A DNA stretch of 56,366 bases, from positions 1-56,366 of the forward strand of contig NZ_FMYP01000019.1 in NCBI RefSeq assembly GCF_900096565.1. Reading direction: 5' to 3'. A model generated the notes under the pieces. That model worked only from the letters and a program-made list of their open reading frames with translations. It did not search any database and was not told where the DNA came from. The stretch's first letter is position 1. Every line of letters begins with the position of its first letter. Shown piece by piece: positions 17,923 to 26,889 of the stretch. A program made the position numbers and the translations under genes. The stretch is from Williamwhitmania taraxaci. Lineage in GTDB: Bacteria; Bacteroidota; Bacteroidia; Bacteroidales; Williamwhitmaniaceae.

Positions 17923-18776
17923 TCCAACTCTTCCAAGATATTGTCAATTTCCCATTTCTCTACAGAGCATTTATAGCAGGAATTTTGCTGTCGATTGCAG
18001 CAGGAATAATTGGCACTTACATCGTTGCTCGTAGGCTCGTATTCTTAACCGGCGGCATCACCCATGCCTCTTTCGGTGGAATTGGAATAGCCTACTTTGC
18101 CGGAATAAATCCAATTTTTGGAGCCTTTGTTTTTAGCATTCTCTCGGCCATGGGAATCGAATGGACTACAACGAAGGGTAAACTACGCGAAGACTCAGCC
18201 ATTGGTATCCTGTGGTCCTTCGGAATGGCCATTGGAATAATCTTCATTGCCATCACCCCAGGGTATGCGCCCAACCTAATGGGCTACCTCTTTGGCAGCA
18301 TTGTAACGGTGACTTCCCTCGATTTAATAACCGTATGCATTGTAAACCTGATTGTGCTGCTATTCTTTCTCCGCTTCTACCGATGGATTATCTATAGCGC
18401 CTTCGACCCAGAATTTGCAAAAACGCAACGCATACCCGTTGGCCTCATCAATATGCTTATGACCATTCTTGTGGCGGTAACCATTGTTTCAGGAATTCGC
18501 ATTGTGGGAATAATCCTACTCCTCTCCTTGCTTACCATACCACCCAGCACAGCAAACCTTTTCTCTCGAAACTTTAAGACTATTGCCATTGCCTCGGTAA
18601 TTCTGAACATGATAGGAATAACGATAGGATTAATTCTGGCCTACAAAATGAACATTCCCAGTGGTGCGTCGGTTGTATTTGTGCAAGTTATACTCTTTGC
18701 CCTCGCAAAATTAACAACTGTGATACTTGACCGATTTATGGAAAAAACATCATTGGCGCAAAAAAGAGTCCAATAA
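17919..18776 (+). CDS. znuB: Zinc/manganese ABC transporter permease (ABC-3 family)
   Basis: The 285-aa integral membrane protein has about eight hydrophobic segments. The ABC-3 family pattern is visible in GIIGTYIVARRLVFLTGGITHASFGGIG near the N-terminus and SGIRIVGIILLLSLLTIPPSTA in the second half. It forms the channel of the metal importer with the two preceding gene products. Translation starts within the stop of the ATPase gene. The three genes form an operon; lpdA begins 74 bases later on the same strand and may be read through or have its own promoter. Confidence 0.92.
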   Translation: MIQLFQDIVNFPFLYRAFIAGILLSIAAGIIGTYIVARRLVFLTGGITHASFGGIGIAYFAGINPIFGAFVFSILSAMGIEWTTTKGKLREDSAIGILWSFGMAIGIIFIAITPGYAPNLMGYLFGSIVTVTSLDLITVCIVNLIVLLFFLRFYRWIIYSAFDPEFAKTQRIPVGLINMLMTILVAVTIVSGIRIVGIILLLSLLTIPPSTANLFSRNFKTIAIASVILNMIGITIGLILAYKMNIPSGASVVFVQVILFALAKLTTVILDRFMEKTSLAQKRVQ

Positions 18777-18850
18777 TCACGCACCGAAAGTAACACGAAA
18801 CACATTCGAGACACTTATACAGTCAACAACTAAACATAAAATACCTTCTG

Positions 18851-20242
18851 ATGAAATACGATCTAATAGTTATAGGAGGCGGACCCGGCGGATATGTTGC
18901 TGCAATTAGGGCCAGCCAGCTCGGGATGACCGTAGCCGTTGTAGAAAACGAAAATGTTGGTGGGATTTGCCTCAACTGGGGCTGCATTCCAACCAAAGCC
19001 CTATTGAAAAGTGCAAGCGTTTTTGAGTATGCTATGCATGCTGCCGATTACGGCGTTACTTTAGATGGACAGCCTAAAGCAGATTTCTCGAAGATGGTGG
19101 CTCGAAGCAGAGAAGTTGCCTCCGGTATGAGTAAAGGGGTTCAGTTCTTGCTAAAAAAGAATAAAGTTGAAACGATTTCCGGATTTGGAAAATTAAAAGA
19201 CGGCCACACGGTTGAGGTTTCTGCATCCGATGGTAGCAAAAGCACCGTTACCGGCAAGCACATCATACTTGCAACCGGAGCTCGCTCCCGTACGCTCCCC
19301 AACCTGCCTCAGGATGGAGTGAAGATTATTGGTTACCGCCAAGCGTTAACCCTTACAAAACAACCAAAATCAATGGTAGTAGTTGGTTCTGGTGCCATTG
19401 GTTCGGAGTTTGCCTATTTCTATAACGCCATCGGAACAAAAGTTACCCTTGTAGAATTCCTTCCAAACGTAGTCCCTGTTGAAGACGAAGAAGTTTCAAA
19501 AACACTGGAACGCGCCTTTAAAAAATCGGGCATTACCGTAATGACTAATGCATCAGTTGAATCGGTTGATACATCAGGCGATCTCTGTAAGGTAAAGATA
19601 CAAACCAAAAAGGGCCTTGTTGAAGAGGAAGCAGAGGTTGTCCTTTCGGCAGTGGGTATTGCACCAAACGTAGAGGGTATCGGCCTTGAAGAATTAGGCA
19701 TCGAAATGGATAAGGGAAAAGTAAAGGTAGACGAGTATTACCGAACCAACGTTGAAGGCGTTTACGCCATTGGCGATATAGTTCCTGGCCCTGCGCTTGC
19801 CCACGTTGCTTCGGCAGAGGGTATCACCTGCGTCGAGAAAATTGCAGGACTTAATCCACACCCCATCAACTACAAGAATATTCCAGGTTGCACCTACACC
19901 AATCCAGAGGTTGCTTCCTTAGGCATGACAGAAAAAGCCGCCACCGAAGCAGGATTTGAAATTAAAGTGGGTAAATTCCCTTTCACCGCATCGGGAAAAG
20001 CAAGTGCTGCAGGAACAAAGGATGGATTCATCAAACTCATATTCGATGCTAAGTATGGTGAACTACTAGGTGCACACATGATTGGGGCTAACGTTACCGA
20101 AATGATTGCCGAATTGGTGGTGGCCAGAAACCTTGAAACTACCGGCCACGAGATAATTAAGAGCATTCACCCTCATCCAACCATGAGCGAAGCCATTATG
20201 GAGGCCGCAGCGGCAGCCTATGGCGAGGTAATTCACATGTAG
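18851..20242 (+). CDS. lpdA: Dihydrolipoamide dehydrogenase (E3)
   Basis: The 463-aa flavoprotein reoxidises dihydrolipoamide of 2-oxoacid dehydrogenase or glycine cleavage complexes, giving NADH. Motifs: FAD-binding GGGPGGYVAAIRASQLG, redox-active disulfide in GGICLNWGCIPTKALLKS, NAD-binding VVVGSGAIGSEFAYF, second FAD motif VYAIGDI, and the dimer-interface catalytic HPHPTMSEAIMEAA. Length is normal for the family. No E1 or E2 gene is in the window, so the complex it serves is unknown. A hairpin terminator follows. Confidence 0.93.
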   Translation: MKYDLIVIGGGPGGYVAAIRASQLGMTVAVVENENVGGICLNWGCIPTKALLKSASVFEYAMHAADYGVTLDGQPKADFSKMVARSREVASGMSKGVQFLLKKNKVETISGFGKLKDGHTVEVSASDGSKSTVTGKHIILATGARSRTLPNLPQDGVKIIGYRQALTLTKQPKSMVVVGSGAIGSEFAYFYNAIGTKVTLVEFLPNVVPVEDEEVSKTLERAFKKSGITVMTNASVESVDTSGDLCKVKIQTKKGLVEEEAEVVLSAVGIAPNVEGIGLEELGIEMDKGKVKVDEYYRTNVEGVYAIGDIVPGPALAHVASAEGITCVEKIAGLNPHPINYKNIPGCTYTNPEVASLGMTEKAATEAGFEIKVGKFPFTASGKASAAGTKDGFIKLIFDAKYGELLGAHMIGANVTEMIAELVVARNLETTGHEIIKSIHPHPTMSEAIMEAAAAAYGEVIHM

Positions 20243-20304
20243 TTTTGCGTCAAAATGGGAAACATTACCCTAAAAGCAAACGATAATTAACAAAACAGAT
20301 GAAG

Positions 20305-20329
20305 GCCGGGCGATTGCTCGGCTTTTTTT
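20305..20329 (+). terminator. Rho-independent terminator of lpdA
   Basis: GCCGGGC (20305-20311) pairs with GCTCGGC (20316-20322, one G-T pair) across GATT and is followed by seven T. The T-run ends on the first base of the stop codon of the convergent small gene. Confidence 0.85.
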
Positions 20330-20694
20330 CAATCTTCACGGCAAAGAGTAAATACACCGCAAACCCCTTCCGCATCTATGCTATGCCCAACAATGATACC
20401 CTGTTGGTTGATAATTCCTTCCCATTTGTCGAGGTTGTAGGTCATAGGTTCATCTGTTTTGAGCCACGAAATTGATATTGCCTTAAACTTTACCTCACTC
20501 CCTTTGTGCGTTCCCTTAATTTTCAACAGAATAGAGAAAGGGGAATCCCCCTCAATAGTCTCCGTAAACGCCAATTCCCCCTCAAGAAGCCCATTCGTAT
20601 CCGTTAACTTCAAGCGACCGGAATCATAACCTACGCCAAAATCCTCAGAAAAAACCCATTCGCCTGACAAATTAGAACTCATTATGTGATTCAT
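20329..20694 (-). CDS. Small hypothetical protein, predicted beta-rich
   Basis: The 121-aa protein has no signal peptide or TM segment. Alternating hydrophobic stretches (LSGEWVFSEDFGVGY, GLLEGELAFTET, GEVKF-like segments) and IIVGHSIDAEGVCGVFTL suggest a small lipocalin/avidin-like barrel of the kind that measures extra versus baseline binding, but no family is recognised. A second ATG at codon 5 (20682) is an equally good start. It is alone on the minus strand between lpdA and a 480-base spacer. Composition looks coding. Confidence 0.6.
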   Translation of the reverse strand: MNHIMSSNLSGEWVFSEDFGVGYDSGRLKLTDTNGLLEGELAFTETIEGDSPFSILLKIKGTHKGSEVKFKAISISWLKTDEPMTYNLDKWEGIINQQGIIVGHSIDAEGVCGVFTLCRED

Positions 20695-20784
20695 ATGTTG
20701 AACAACTTGTAACTAATGAAATAACGACACGCGAAAAGCACTACCTTTAGGTTGACAAAAGAACACAATAATGACCAATTACGC

Positions 20785-20913
20785 ATGCATGAAAACGCCA
20801 AAGTAAAGAAGTTTATCGCTACCGGCCAGCCCGAAAACGGCACAAACAGGCTGCAAGATATCAACAATAGCATGATCCACCTGGGAAAAAAAGATGTAAT
20901 AGTTAGACTTTAG
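20785..20913 (+). CDS. Possible 42-aa small protein
   Basis: ATG 20785 to TAG 20913 encodes a hydrophilic, Lys/Asn-rich peptide beginning MHENAKVKKFIATGQ and ending LGKKDVIVRL. The frame is open upstream to 20725, and a TTG at 20752 would give 53 aa. No family is recognised and there is no clear ribosome-binding site. The residue make-up is protein-like for this genome, which is the only support. Confidence 0.3.
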   Translation: MHENAKVKKFIATGQPENGTNRLQDINNSMIHLGKKDVIVRL

Positions 20914-21067
20914 AATATTCCACATAGAGAAACCCTCTGCTTGGTAAATATCCATTTCCCATCGAATGCGCATCCAATCAAGGAGGCAACTATTCGATGG
21001 AAAAATTCTTTGTTTTAGTGGAGTCTGAAAAATGGAATTTCGAAAGACACAAATAAAAAAACTAAAT

Positions 21068-21075
21068 TAGTTTTG
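21068..21075 (+). promoter_or_regulatory. Candidate -7 box (TAGTTTTG) for pckA
   Basis: TAGTTTTG matches TAnnTTTG about 100 bases before the ATG at 21177, leaving a leader of roughly 95 bases. No good -33 TTTG is found. Confidence 0.35.
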
Positions 21076-21176
21076 CACCGCAATCGATTTAAAATTAGGA
21101 AAAAGAGATAAACAAACCGAACTTTGTATAATGGTTCGTGTTAATCAATACGTATTTAAAGAAACTTTTGACAGTT

Positions 21177-22799
21177 ATGGAGAAATTAAAGAAGGCTTTA
21201 GAAAGCTATGGCATTACAGGAGTAAAAGAACTTTTTTATAACCCTAGTTACGATCTTCTTTTCAAGCACGAAACAGATCCAAAATTGGAAGGATATGAAA
21301 AGGGAATTGTAACAAATCTTGGAGCCGTAAATGTTGATACCGGGATTTTTACGGGTCGAAGCCCCAAAGATAAGTATATTGTGAAAGAGTCTTCCTCCGA
21401 AGCAAATGTGTGGTGGGCCGAACAAAATAAAAAGAGTTCCGACAACAAACCTCTTTCTGCGGAAAACTGGGATAGACTTAGAAATTTATCGGCCGAACAA
21501 CTCTCGAACAAGGACCTTTACGTGGTTGACTGCTATTGCGGTGCCAACCCTGACACAAGATTAAAAGTGCGCTTCGTTTTGGAGGTAGCTTGGCAGGCAC
21601 ATTTTGTAAAGAACATGTTTATTCGGCCTACCGAAGAGGAGTTGAAAACCTTTGAAGCCGATTTTGTTTTCTTGAACGCATCAAAGACCACCAACCCCAA
21701 CTGGAAAGAGATGGGGATGAATTCGGAAGTATATGTAGTATTCAATCTTGGCACAAAGATGGCCGTCATGGGCGGAACTTGGTATGGTGGCGAAAACAAG
21801 AAAGGTATTTTCTCTGTGATGAATTACTTCCTTCCACTAAAGGGAATTGCAGCCATGCACTGCTCTGCCAATGTGGGCAAGGCCGGTGATGTTGCTATTT
21901 TCTTCGGGCTTTCTGGAACCGGAAAAACCACCCTCTCTGCCGATCCACATCGAATGCTGATTGGAGACGACGAGCATGGCTGGGACGATAATGGAGTGTT
22001 TAACTTCGAAGGTGGTTGTTATGCAAAATGTATCGACCTCGACCCCAAAAAAGAGCCAGATATTTATGCCGCCATTCGCCGCAATGCCCTTTTGGAAAAT
22101 TTAGACGTTGATGCCCAAGGAAACATTGACTTTTCCTCGAAAAAGAAAACCGAAAATACCCGCGTTTCCTATCCCATTTACCATATCGAGAATATTGTTA
22201 AACCCGTTTCGAAGGCAGGACATGCAAAAAAGGTAATCTTCCTAACAGCCGATTCTTTCGGAGTTCTCCCTCCTGTATCGAGGTTGACACCCGACCAAAC
22301 CCAGTATCATTTTTTGAGTGGATTTACTGCAAAACTTGCCGGAACGGAACTCGGAGTAACCGAACCACAACCAACATTCAGCAGCTGCTTTGGTCAAGCA
22401 TTCCTTCTTCTTCACCCAACGGTATATGCCCGTGAATTGATTAAGAAAATGAAATTAAATGGATCGCAAGCATACCTGGTTAATACTGGATGGATTGGTG
22501 GAAAATATGGAGTAGGCAAGCGTATTGATCTTCCCTCAACCCGTGCAATCATTAATGCCATTCTGGATGGCTCGATTGAAGATGCTGAATTTGTAACACT
22601 TCCCATATTCAACCTGCAGGTTCCAAAAACAGTTAAGGGTGTAGATAGCAAAATGCTAAACCCACGTCAGGCTTGGGCTAATGCAGCCGAGTATGACGAA
22701 ACAGCAAGAAATCTTGCTGCCAAATTCATCAAAAATTTCGATAATTTCACCGACAACGACGCAGGAAAAAAGCTCATTGCCGCTGGCCCTCAACTATAA
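21177..22799 (+). CDS. pckA: Phosphoenolpyruvate carboxykinase (ATP)
   Basis: The 540-aa enzyme interconverts oxaloacetate plus ATP with PEP, CO2 and ADP; in anaerobic Bacteroidota it often runs toward oxaloacetate in succinate formation. The kinase P-loop is [13 protein letters not shown], the metal/substrate segment is [19 protein letters not shown], the N-terminal [12 protein letters not shown] binds oxaloacetate, and RTLAVTEPQ-like residues appear as [18 protein letters not shown]-type length is normal with the ATG at 21177; an in-frame GTG at 21138 would add 13 residues that do not look native. It is monocistronic with a strong terminator. Confidence 0.94.
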   Translation: MEKLKKALESYGITGVKELFYNPSYDLLFKHETDPKLEGYEKGIVTNLGAVNVDTGIFTGRSPKDKYIVKESSSEANVWWAEQNKKSSDNKPLSAENWDRLRNLSAEQLSNKDLYVVDCYCGANPDTRLKVRFVLEVAWQAHFVKNMFIRPTEEELKTFEADFVFLNASKTTNPNWKEMGMNSEVYVVFNLGTKMAVMGGTWYGGENKKGIFSVMNYFLPLKGIAAMHCSANVGKAGDVAIFFGLSGTGKTTLSADPHRMLIGDDEHGWDDNGVFNFEGGCYAKCIDLDPKKEPDIYAAIRRNALLENLDVDAQGNIDFSSKKKTENTRVSYPIYHIENIVKPVSKAGHAKKVIFLTADSFGVLPPVSRLTPDQTQYHFLSGFTAKLAGTELGVTEPQPTFSSCFGQAFLLLHPTVYARELIKKMKLNGSQAYLVNTGWIGGKYGVGKRIDLPSTRAIINAILDGSIEDAEFVTLPIFNLQVPKTVKGVDSKMLNPRQAWANAAEYDETARNLAAKFIKNFDNFTDNDAGKKLIAAGPQL

Positions 22800-22816
22800 A
22801 TCCGCATTTATAATAG

Positions 22817-22844
22817 AGTTGCCCCAAATGGGGCAACTTTTTTT
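22817..22844 (+). terminator. Rho-independent terminator of pckA
   Basis: AGTTGCCCC (22817-22825) and GGGGCAACT (22830-22838) form a perfect 9-bp stem with loop AAAT followed by a T-run. Confidence 0.93.
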
Positions 22845-22897
22845 GCCAAAAAACTTGATCTGCACAAAATATGGTAGTAACTTGTATCAAAAAAGAT

Positions 22898-23401
22898 ATG
22901 AAGACACCACTACTACCCACAGAAATTGAAGCCCTCAAAAAGGAAAAGAGAACAGGAAAGATTTTTGGCGGCTCGGTAGGCCTGTTAATAGGCATTGCAG
23001 CCATCGCATTTGTCCTCACCGAAAAAAATCCTCAATGGATTGCCTTCATCATCATTGCTATTTTCGTAGCCTTAATTATTGGTTACTTCCTGTCCATGTG
23101 GATAAACCGAAAGGTAAATATGGACCTCAAATTAGGACAGAAGGAGATTAAAGAGGAGATCATCACCAACAAAGAACAGGTAGATGAGCCAATCGCCAAC
23201 CTTTCGGAAACTGGTAGTTTTGCAGAAAACCCCGCCTTTATTGCCGCCGAAATTGGATCGCAAAAGCACTACTTTCTAATCGGGGAAGATCTGATTGAAG
23301 TAGAGAAAGACGTTTATCAACAGGTGGAAATAGGTGAGCATGTAAAGGTGCATATATCACCCAATTCAGGTTTGATCTTTAAGGTCGATCTGCTGGATTA
23401 A
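22898..23401 (+). CDS. Hypothetical protein with two transmembrane helices
   Basis: About 167 aa. Two adjacent TM helices (IFGGSVGLLIGIAAIAFVL and WIAFIIIAIFVALIIGYFL) are followed by a roughly 90-residue soluble domain containing ETGSFAENPAFIAAEIG and ending GLIFKVDLL, which looks like a small beta-barrel. No family is recognised. The ATG at 22871 is also possible and would add 9 residues; I prefer 22898 because the sequence MKTPLLPTEIEAL begins naturally there. Gene stands alone between pckA and the cysteine-motif protein. Confidence 0.6.
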   Translation: MKTPLLPTEIEALKKEKRTGKIFGGSVGLLIGIAAIAFVLTEKNPQWIAFIIIAIFVALIIGYFLSMWINRKVNMDLKLGQKEIKEEIITNKEQVDEPIANLSETGSFAENPAFIAAEIGSQKHYFLIGEDLIEVEKDVYQQVEIGEHVKVHISPNSGLIFKVDLLD

Positions 23402-23620
23402 TTTGATATCACGATTGCTCTTGATCGATTTGAATCTTCCAGTTGGGGTTTATCTAGAGCAAAGTCCATTGTTCATCACTTCATAGTACACCCTACGAGT
23501 CGACGTGATACACTATAAAATCAATCGAAGTTCAATTTTTTATCTATCCAGAGAGAATACTGGTAGGCAAAAAACAATATATTACACACTCTAAAAAACG
23601 CTTGAATAGAGACAACGATT

Positions 23621-24088
23621 ATGAATAATCCCAAGGCATTACTTGCCATCGAAAATTTCGAAAATGGCATGAACTGTGCACAATCGGTAATTTCTGTTTT
23701 TGCAAACGACCATGGCCTCGATCTATCTGTAGCCTTAAAGTTAACCTCAACCCTAGGCGGGGGAATAGGGCGCAAACAAGAAATTTGTGGCGCAATCAAT
23801 GCAGGAGTGTTAGGATTAATGTATGGAAACCAATCACCCAACGACAAAGAATCAAAAGAGCAAACTAGCGTCTTAGCCCAACAATTTCTCACCAAAATGG
23901 AAAAAGAATTTGGAGGGCTAACCTGTCGACATGTGCTTGGAGCTTCGCTCGAAACGCCATACGACAGGGAAAAAGTAGGAGAACAAAACCTCACAAAAAT
24001 TCGATGCAATCCTTGCATAGCGAGAGTAGTTTCGATACTAGGGCAACTGGAGGAGAGCAAAACCAGTAGCATTAGACAAAACAAGTGA
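23621..24088 (+). CDS. C_GCAxxG_C_C family (putative redox) protein
   Basis: The 155-aa protein shows the family's cysteine pattern: NCAQSV near residue 19, EICGAINAGVLGLMYG near 52-67, LTCRHVLG near 105, and IRCNPCIARVV near 128. The conserved glycines in TLGGGIGRKQ precede the second cysteine. Family members are small predicted redox or metal proteins (CGCAxxGCC type, PF09719), sometimes fused to or near oxidoreductases; their reaction is unknown. Here it has no obvious operon partner. The preceding 200 bases show nothing definite. Confidence 0.8.
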   Translation: MNNPKALLAIENFENGMNCAQSVISVFANDHGLDLSVALKLTSTLGGGIGRKQEICGAINAGVLGLMYGNQSPNDKESKEQTSVLAQQFLTKMEKEFGGLTCRHVLGASLETPYDREKVGEQNLTKIRCNPCIARVVSILGQLEESKTSSIRQNK

Positions 24089-24120
24089 AATACAACACCG
24101 ACAGCATGTCATTACTTAAA

Positions 24121-24128
24121 TACATTTG
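24121..24128 (+). promoter_or_regulatory. Candidate -7 box (TACATTTG) for the isochorismatase-like gene
   Basis: TACATTTG fits TAnnTTTG 67 bases before the ATG at 24195. No clear -33 element is found. Confidence 0.35.
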
Positions 24129-24194
24129 TTACTACAAAGGACACTCTATCTCTGAATTTACAGAAAAGCACTAACAATCCTTAAACCCAATACT

Positions 24195-24779
24195 ATGAGA
24201 AAAAAACTGACTCTTCTGATCGCGGCGATACTGCTATCGCTCGTCGGATTTTCGCAAGAAAAACCGAAAACAGAAGTTTTGCTCCTAATCGACATTCAAG
24301 ATTTTTACTTTCCTGGAGGAAAAAGTGCATTAGTTCAGCCGATTCCAGCTGCAAAAAACGCTGAACTAATCCTAGAAAAGTTCAGAAAAGCAAACAAACC
24401 CGTAATCCATATCAAGCACAAGGTTGAATCTGGAGGTAACATATACTACCTAGTAAAACCTGTTGAAGACGAAAGGGTAATAACGAAAACAGATGTTAGC
24501 AGCTTTAAGGGAACCGATCTTGAACGGTTGCTTATTGAACTAAATGCTGGAAAGATTGTAATTTGCGGCATGCAAACCCATATGTGTGTGGAGGCGGCAG
24601 TAAGAACGGCGGCAGATAAAGGGTATGAAGTATTTCTGGTTGAAGATGCATGTGCAACAAAGGATCTCGTCTATAATGGAATAAAAATTAAAGCGAAGCA
24701 GGTCCAAGCATCCACCCTCGCCACACTTAAAAACTATGCTACGATAGTTACAACAAAGAAATATCTAGATCAGAAATAA
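24195..24779 (+). CDS. Secreted isochorismatase-family cysteine hydrolase
   Basis: The 194-aa protein has a signal peptide (about 1-20, ending LVGFSQ) and the isochorismatase/nicotinamidase fold. The catalytic triad is visible as Asp33 in LLIDIQDFY, Lys98 in VITKTDVSSF and Cys131 in ICGMQTHMCVEAAVRTA, with the cis-peptide region GMQTH typical of the family. Members hydrolyse amides or vinyl ethers; the substrate cannot be told. Export is unusual, since nicotinamidase and isochorismatase are cytoplasmic, which suggests action on a periplasmic amide. A bidirectional terminator follows. Confidence 0.85.
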   Translation: MRKKLTLLIAAILLSLVGFSQEKPKTEVLLLIDIQDFYFPGGKSALVQPIPAAKNAELILEKFRKANKPVIHIKHKVESGGNIYYLVKPVEDERVITKTDVSSFKGTDLERLLIELNAGKIVICGMQTHMCVEAAVRTAADKGYEVFLVEDACATKDLVYNGIKIKAKQVQASTLATLKNYATIVTTKKYLDQK

Positions 24780-24790
24780 AACTATCTAAA

Positions 24791-24830
24791 ACATAAAACC
24801 CCGAATTCTTTCGAATCCGGGGTTTTATGT
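24791..24830. terminator. Bidirectional terminator between convergent genes
   Basis: ACATAAAACCCCG (24791-24803) is mirrored by CGGGGTTTTATGT (24818-24830). Inner GAATTC/GAATC bases extend the stem. A-rich and T-rich arms allow termination in both directions. Confidence 0.9.
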
Positions 24831-24839
24831 TTTCAGTTC

Positions 24840-26042
24840 TTACTTCTTCCGTTTAAAATAGCCGTTCAAAGGTTTCCCAGGCTTCCGAATCAGCTCCAAC
24901 AAAGCACCTGTAGGACAAAAATAGTTGCACCACGGTTTAGGAACAAATATCGAAACTAGAAGGAAAAATATTGCCAACACAAGCACCACCGCCGAAGCCG
25001 TTTGATAAGTAAACGCGCTGAATGGCTCAACATTGGTAAGATCAACTGAAATTCCAAGTAATAACACTAAGGCTATAGTTCCTAGGAATATTATAGGAAT
25101 CCACCTTAATATTTTTGATACCTTCTGATTGATAGCAATCTTCGTTGGTGATATTTTGCCTGCCAACTCTTGACAAGCCCCAAAAGGGCAAACAAATGAA
25201 CAATAAAACGACTTGTTGGTAAGTAACGGCAATGCAACTGTCAACAGGAATAAGAGCGATAACAGTATTTTGGAAAACCACGGAATTCCATTTACAAGCC
25301 ATCCATACAGAAGAGCAGAGGAGATGAAAGTGCCGCCCCAAAATCCGAGAACGAGAATGCTCGATACGAGAAGAGACATCCGAAATCGTTTCATCCTAAT
25401 AGTGAAAAAGAAACTAAGCAACGCTAACGCAAGCACAAGAAAGGAAGCAATAAGTTTTGCAAAGGAATTCCAATCATTAGGAAGGTGCTCCGGTACAACT
25501 GCAGCATATTTGCTCAACCGTATTCTCATATTTTGAATTATAGCATCGGAGCTATAGGTAGCCCCTGCAATAGCGTCAACGTTCGATGCCAGTGCATCCT
25601 TCACAGACAAACCATTCCATCGCTTAAAGAAATCTTTTCCTTCGAGTCTTCGAATGTATCCAGGTGACTCTGTATTGCGGAGCAAATTGATCCCAACAAT
25701 CGTGTCGCAATTAGAAATACCAATAAGCAATGGTGTTGGCCCAGAATAACCAATAATACTATCGGCATAGGGGCCGGAACAAACAACTTGTCCCAACAAT
25801 TCTCGGTGGCTATCATATACAAAGGTTATTGAAGAGTCAGCCTCTCCCACCTTTAGCATCGCCGCTGCATCAAATAATCGCTGAACATCGCCAAGTGAGA
25901 AATAACTACTTACACTGGTATCTTTCTTACTATCCTCTTTGATGACTGGATCAATAGTCTTACGCTGCTGAATTGCAATGACAACAATAACCAAAACAAG
26001 CAAACTAATCCGTACAACTTTCCCTACTATTTTTTTATTCAT
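24840..26042 (-). CDS. Membrane FMN-binding / polyferredoxin protein (NosR/RnfG-like)
   Basis: About 400 aa. An N-terminal TM helix is followed by an extracytoplasmic FMN-binding domain whose attachment motif is seen in DAIAGATYSSDAI (the Thr/Ser of GATYSS usually carries covalent FMN). Then come about five TM helices and two cysteine clusters, CSFVCPFGACQE and CNYFCPTGALLE, each with CxxxCP as in NosR/NapH-type 4Fe-4S proteins. This design passes electrons between a membrane quinone pool and an outside acceptor. No nos, rnf or nqr genes are nearby, so the partner is unknown. The ATG at 26042 is preferred over 26096 because it gives a clean N-terminal helix. Confidence 0.82.
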   Translation of the reverse strand: MNKKIVGKVVRISLLVLVIVVIAIQQRKTIDPVIKEDSKKDTSVSSYFSLGDVQRLFDAAAMLKVGEADSSITFVYDSHRELLGQVVCSGPYADSIIGYSGPTPLLIGISNCDTIVGINLLRNTESPGYIRRLEGKDFFKRWNGLSVKDALASNVDAIAGATYSSDAIIQNMRIRLSKYAAVVPEHLPNDWNSFAKLIASFLVLALALLSFFFTIRMKRFRMSLLVSSILVLGFWGGTFISSALLYGWLVNGIPWFSKILLSLLFLLTVALPLLTNKSFYCSFVCPFGACQELAGKISPTKIAINQKVSKILRWIPIIFLGTIALVLLLGISVDLTNVEPFSAFTYQTASAVVLVLAIFFLLVSIFVPKPWCNYFCPTGALLELIRKPGKPLNGYFKRKK

Positions 26043-26107
26043 ACCAATAGTTAATAAGCAAAAGGAACCAATTACACCTTTACAGGAAGGTATCAATTAT
26101 AATTTCA

Positions 26108-26136
26108 CAAAGTTATTAGAAGTTTCAATTAGACAA
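26108..26136 (-). promoter_or_regulatory. Candidate promoter for the FMN/4Fe-4S gene
   Basis: On the minus strand TAACTTTG (26108-26115) fits TAnnTTTG, with TTG (26134-26136) 18 bases upstream. This is one of the better -33/-7 pairs in the window, and it leaves a leader of about 60 bases to the ATG at 26042. Confidence 0.45.
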
Positions 26137-26252
26137 TTACAAAGTCATTATCTTGCGCTAATCTTAGCTTAATAACATACCGTCAGAACTATTCGATAGC
26201 CAAGCTGCAAATCAGATATATTGAGTAATGATTAACCCACATCAATTTTGAC

Positions 26253-26888
26253 ATGAAAGAAGAGACACTGATCAATACGCGTCAATTTGTAATGCATTTT
26301 CATGCAAACGATACATCAGGCCACGATTGGTGGCATGTAAATAGAGTTACTCAGCTTGCCCTCCAAATCGCAATCAAAGAGAAAGCAGACCTTTTCCTCG
26401 TTGAAATGGCTGCCCTATTGCACGACATCGACGATTGGAAGTTAGGAAATAGCGGAACGAGCAAAACCGAATTATTTTTGGATAGCACTGGCTTACCACC
26501 TTCAGAAGTGACAGATATACTCACCATTATATCGGAAGTAAGTTTCAAGGGTGCAGGAGTAGATACACCTGCAAATACAATTGAAAGTCAATGCGTTCAA
26601 GATGCCGACAGGCTTGATGCAATTGGAGCTATTGGTATAGCACGAGCATTCACCTACGGAGGCTCGAAGAACCGGAGCCTATACGAACCAGGAGTAAACC
26701 CTATATTGCATGGCTCATTCCAAGAATACCAAACAAACCAATCGCATACCATCAACCATTTTTACGAGAAATTGCTTTTGCTCAAGGATAGAATGACCAC
26801 ACCCTCGGCCAAAGCAATAGCCCAAGAGCGCCACGATTTCATGGAACGGTATCTTGATCAGTTTTTTCGAGAATGGAACCTAAGTTAA
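26253..26888 (+). CDS. HD-domain phosphohydrolase (YedJ-like)
   Basis: The 211-aa soluble protein has the HD metal site spread over HDWWHVNRV (first His, residues about 24-32), LLHDIDDWK (the HD pair, about 57-65) and QDADRLDAIGAIGIARAF (distal Asp, about 118). Members of this single-domain group hydrolyse nucleotides or other phosphoesters; substrates are mostly unknown. It is monocistronic, and its stop is one base from the stop of the convergent TonB-dependent receptor. Confidence 0.85.
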   Translation: MKEETLINTRQFVMHFHANDTSGHDWWHVNRVTQLALQIAIKEKADLFLVEMAALLHDIDDWKLGNSGTSKTELFLDSTGLPPSEVTDILTIISEVSFKGAGVDTPANTIESQCVQDADRLDAIGAIGIARAFTYGGSKNRSLYEPGVNPILHGSFQEYQTNQSHTINHFYEKLLLLKDRMTTPSAKAIAQERHDFMERYLDQFFREWNLS

Positions 26889-26889
26889 T

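Larger units (their letters stand above)
20695..21176. other. Long spacer before pckA; one possible micro-gene
   Basis: No known gene. A plus-strand frame open from 20725 to 20913 is described separately. Two overlapping minus-strand ORFs (20691-20873 and 20779-20973) cover the same bases but look less protein-like. A TAnnTTTG box for pckA lies at 21068. Confidence 0.4.

Noticed and set aside
20779-20973. 64-codon minus-strand ORF in the pckA spacer
   Set aside because: It overlaps a more protein-like plus-strand frame and has no start signal or family.
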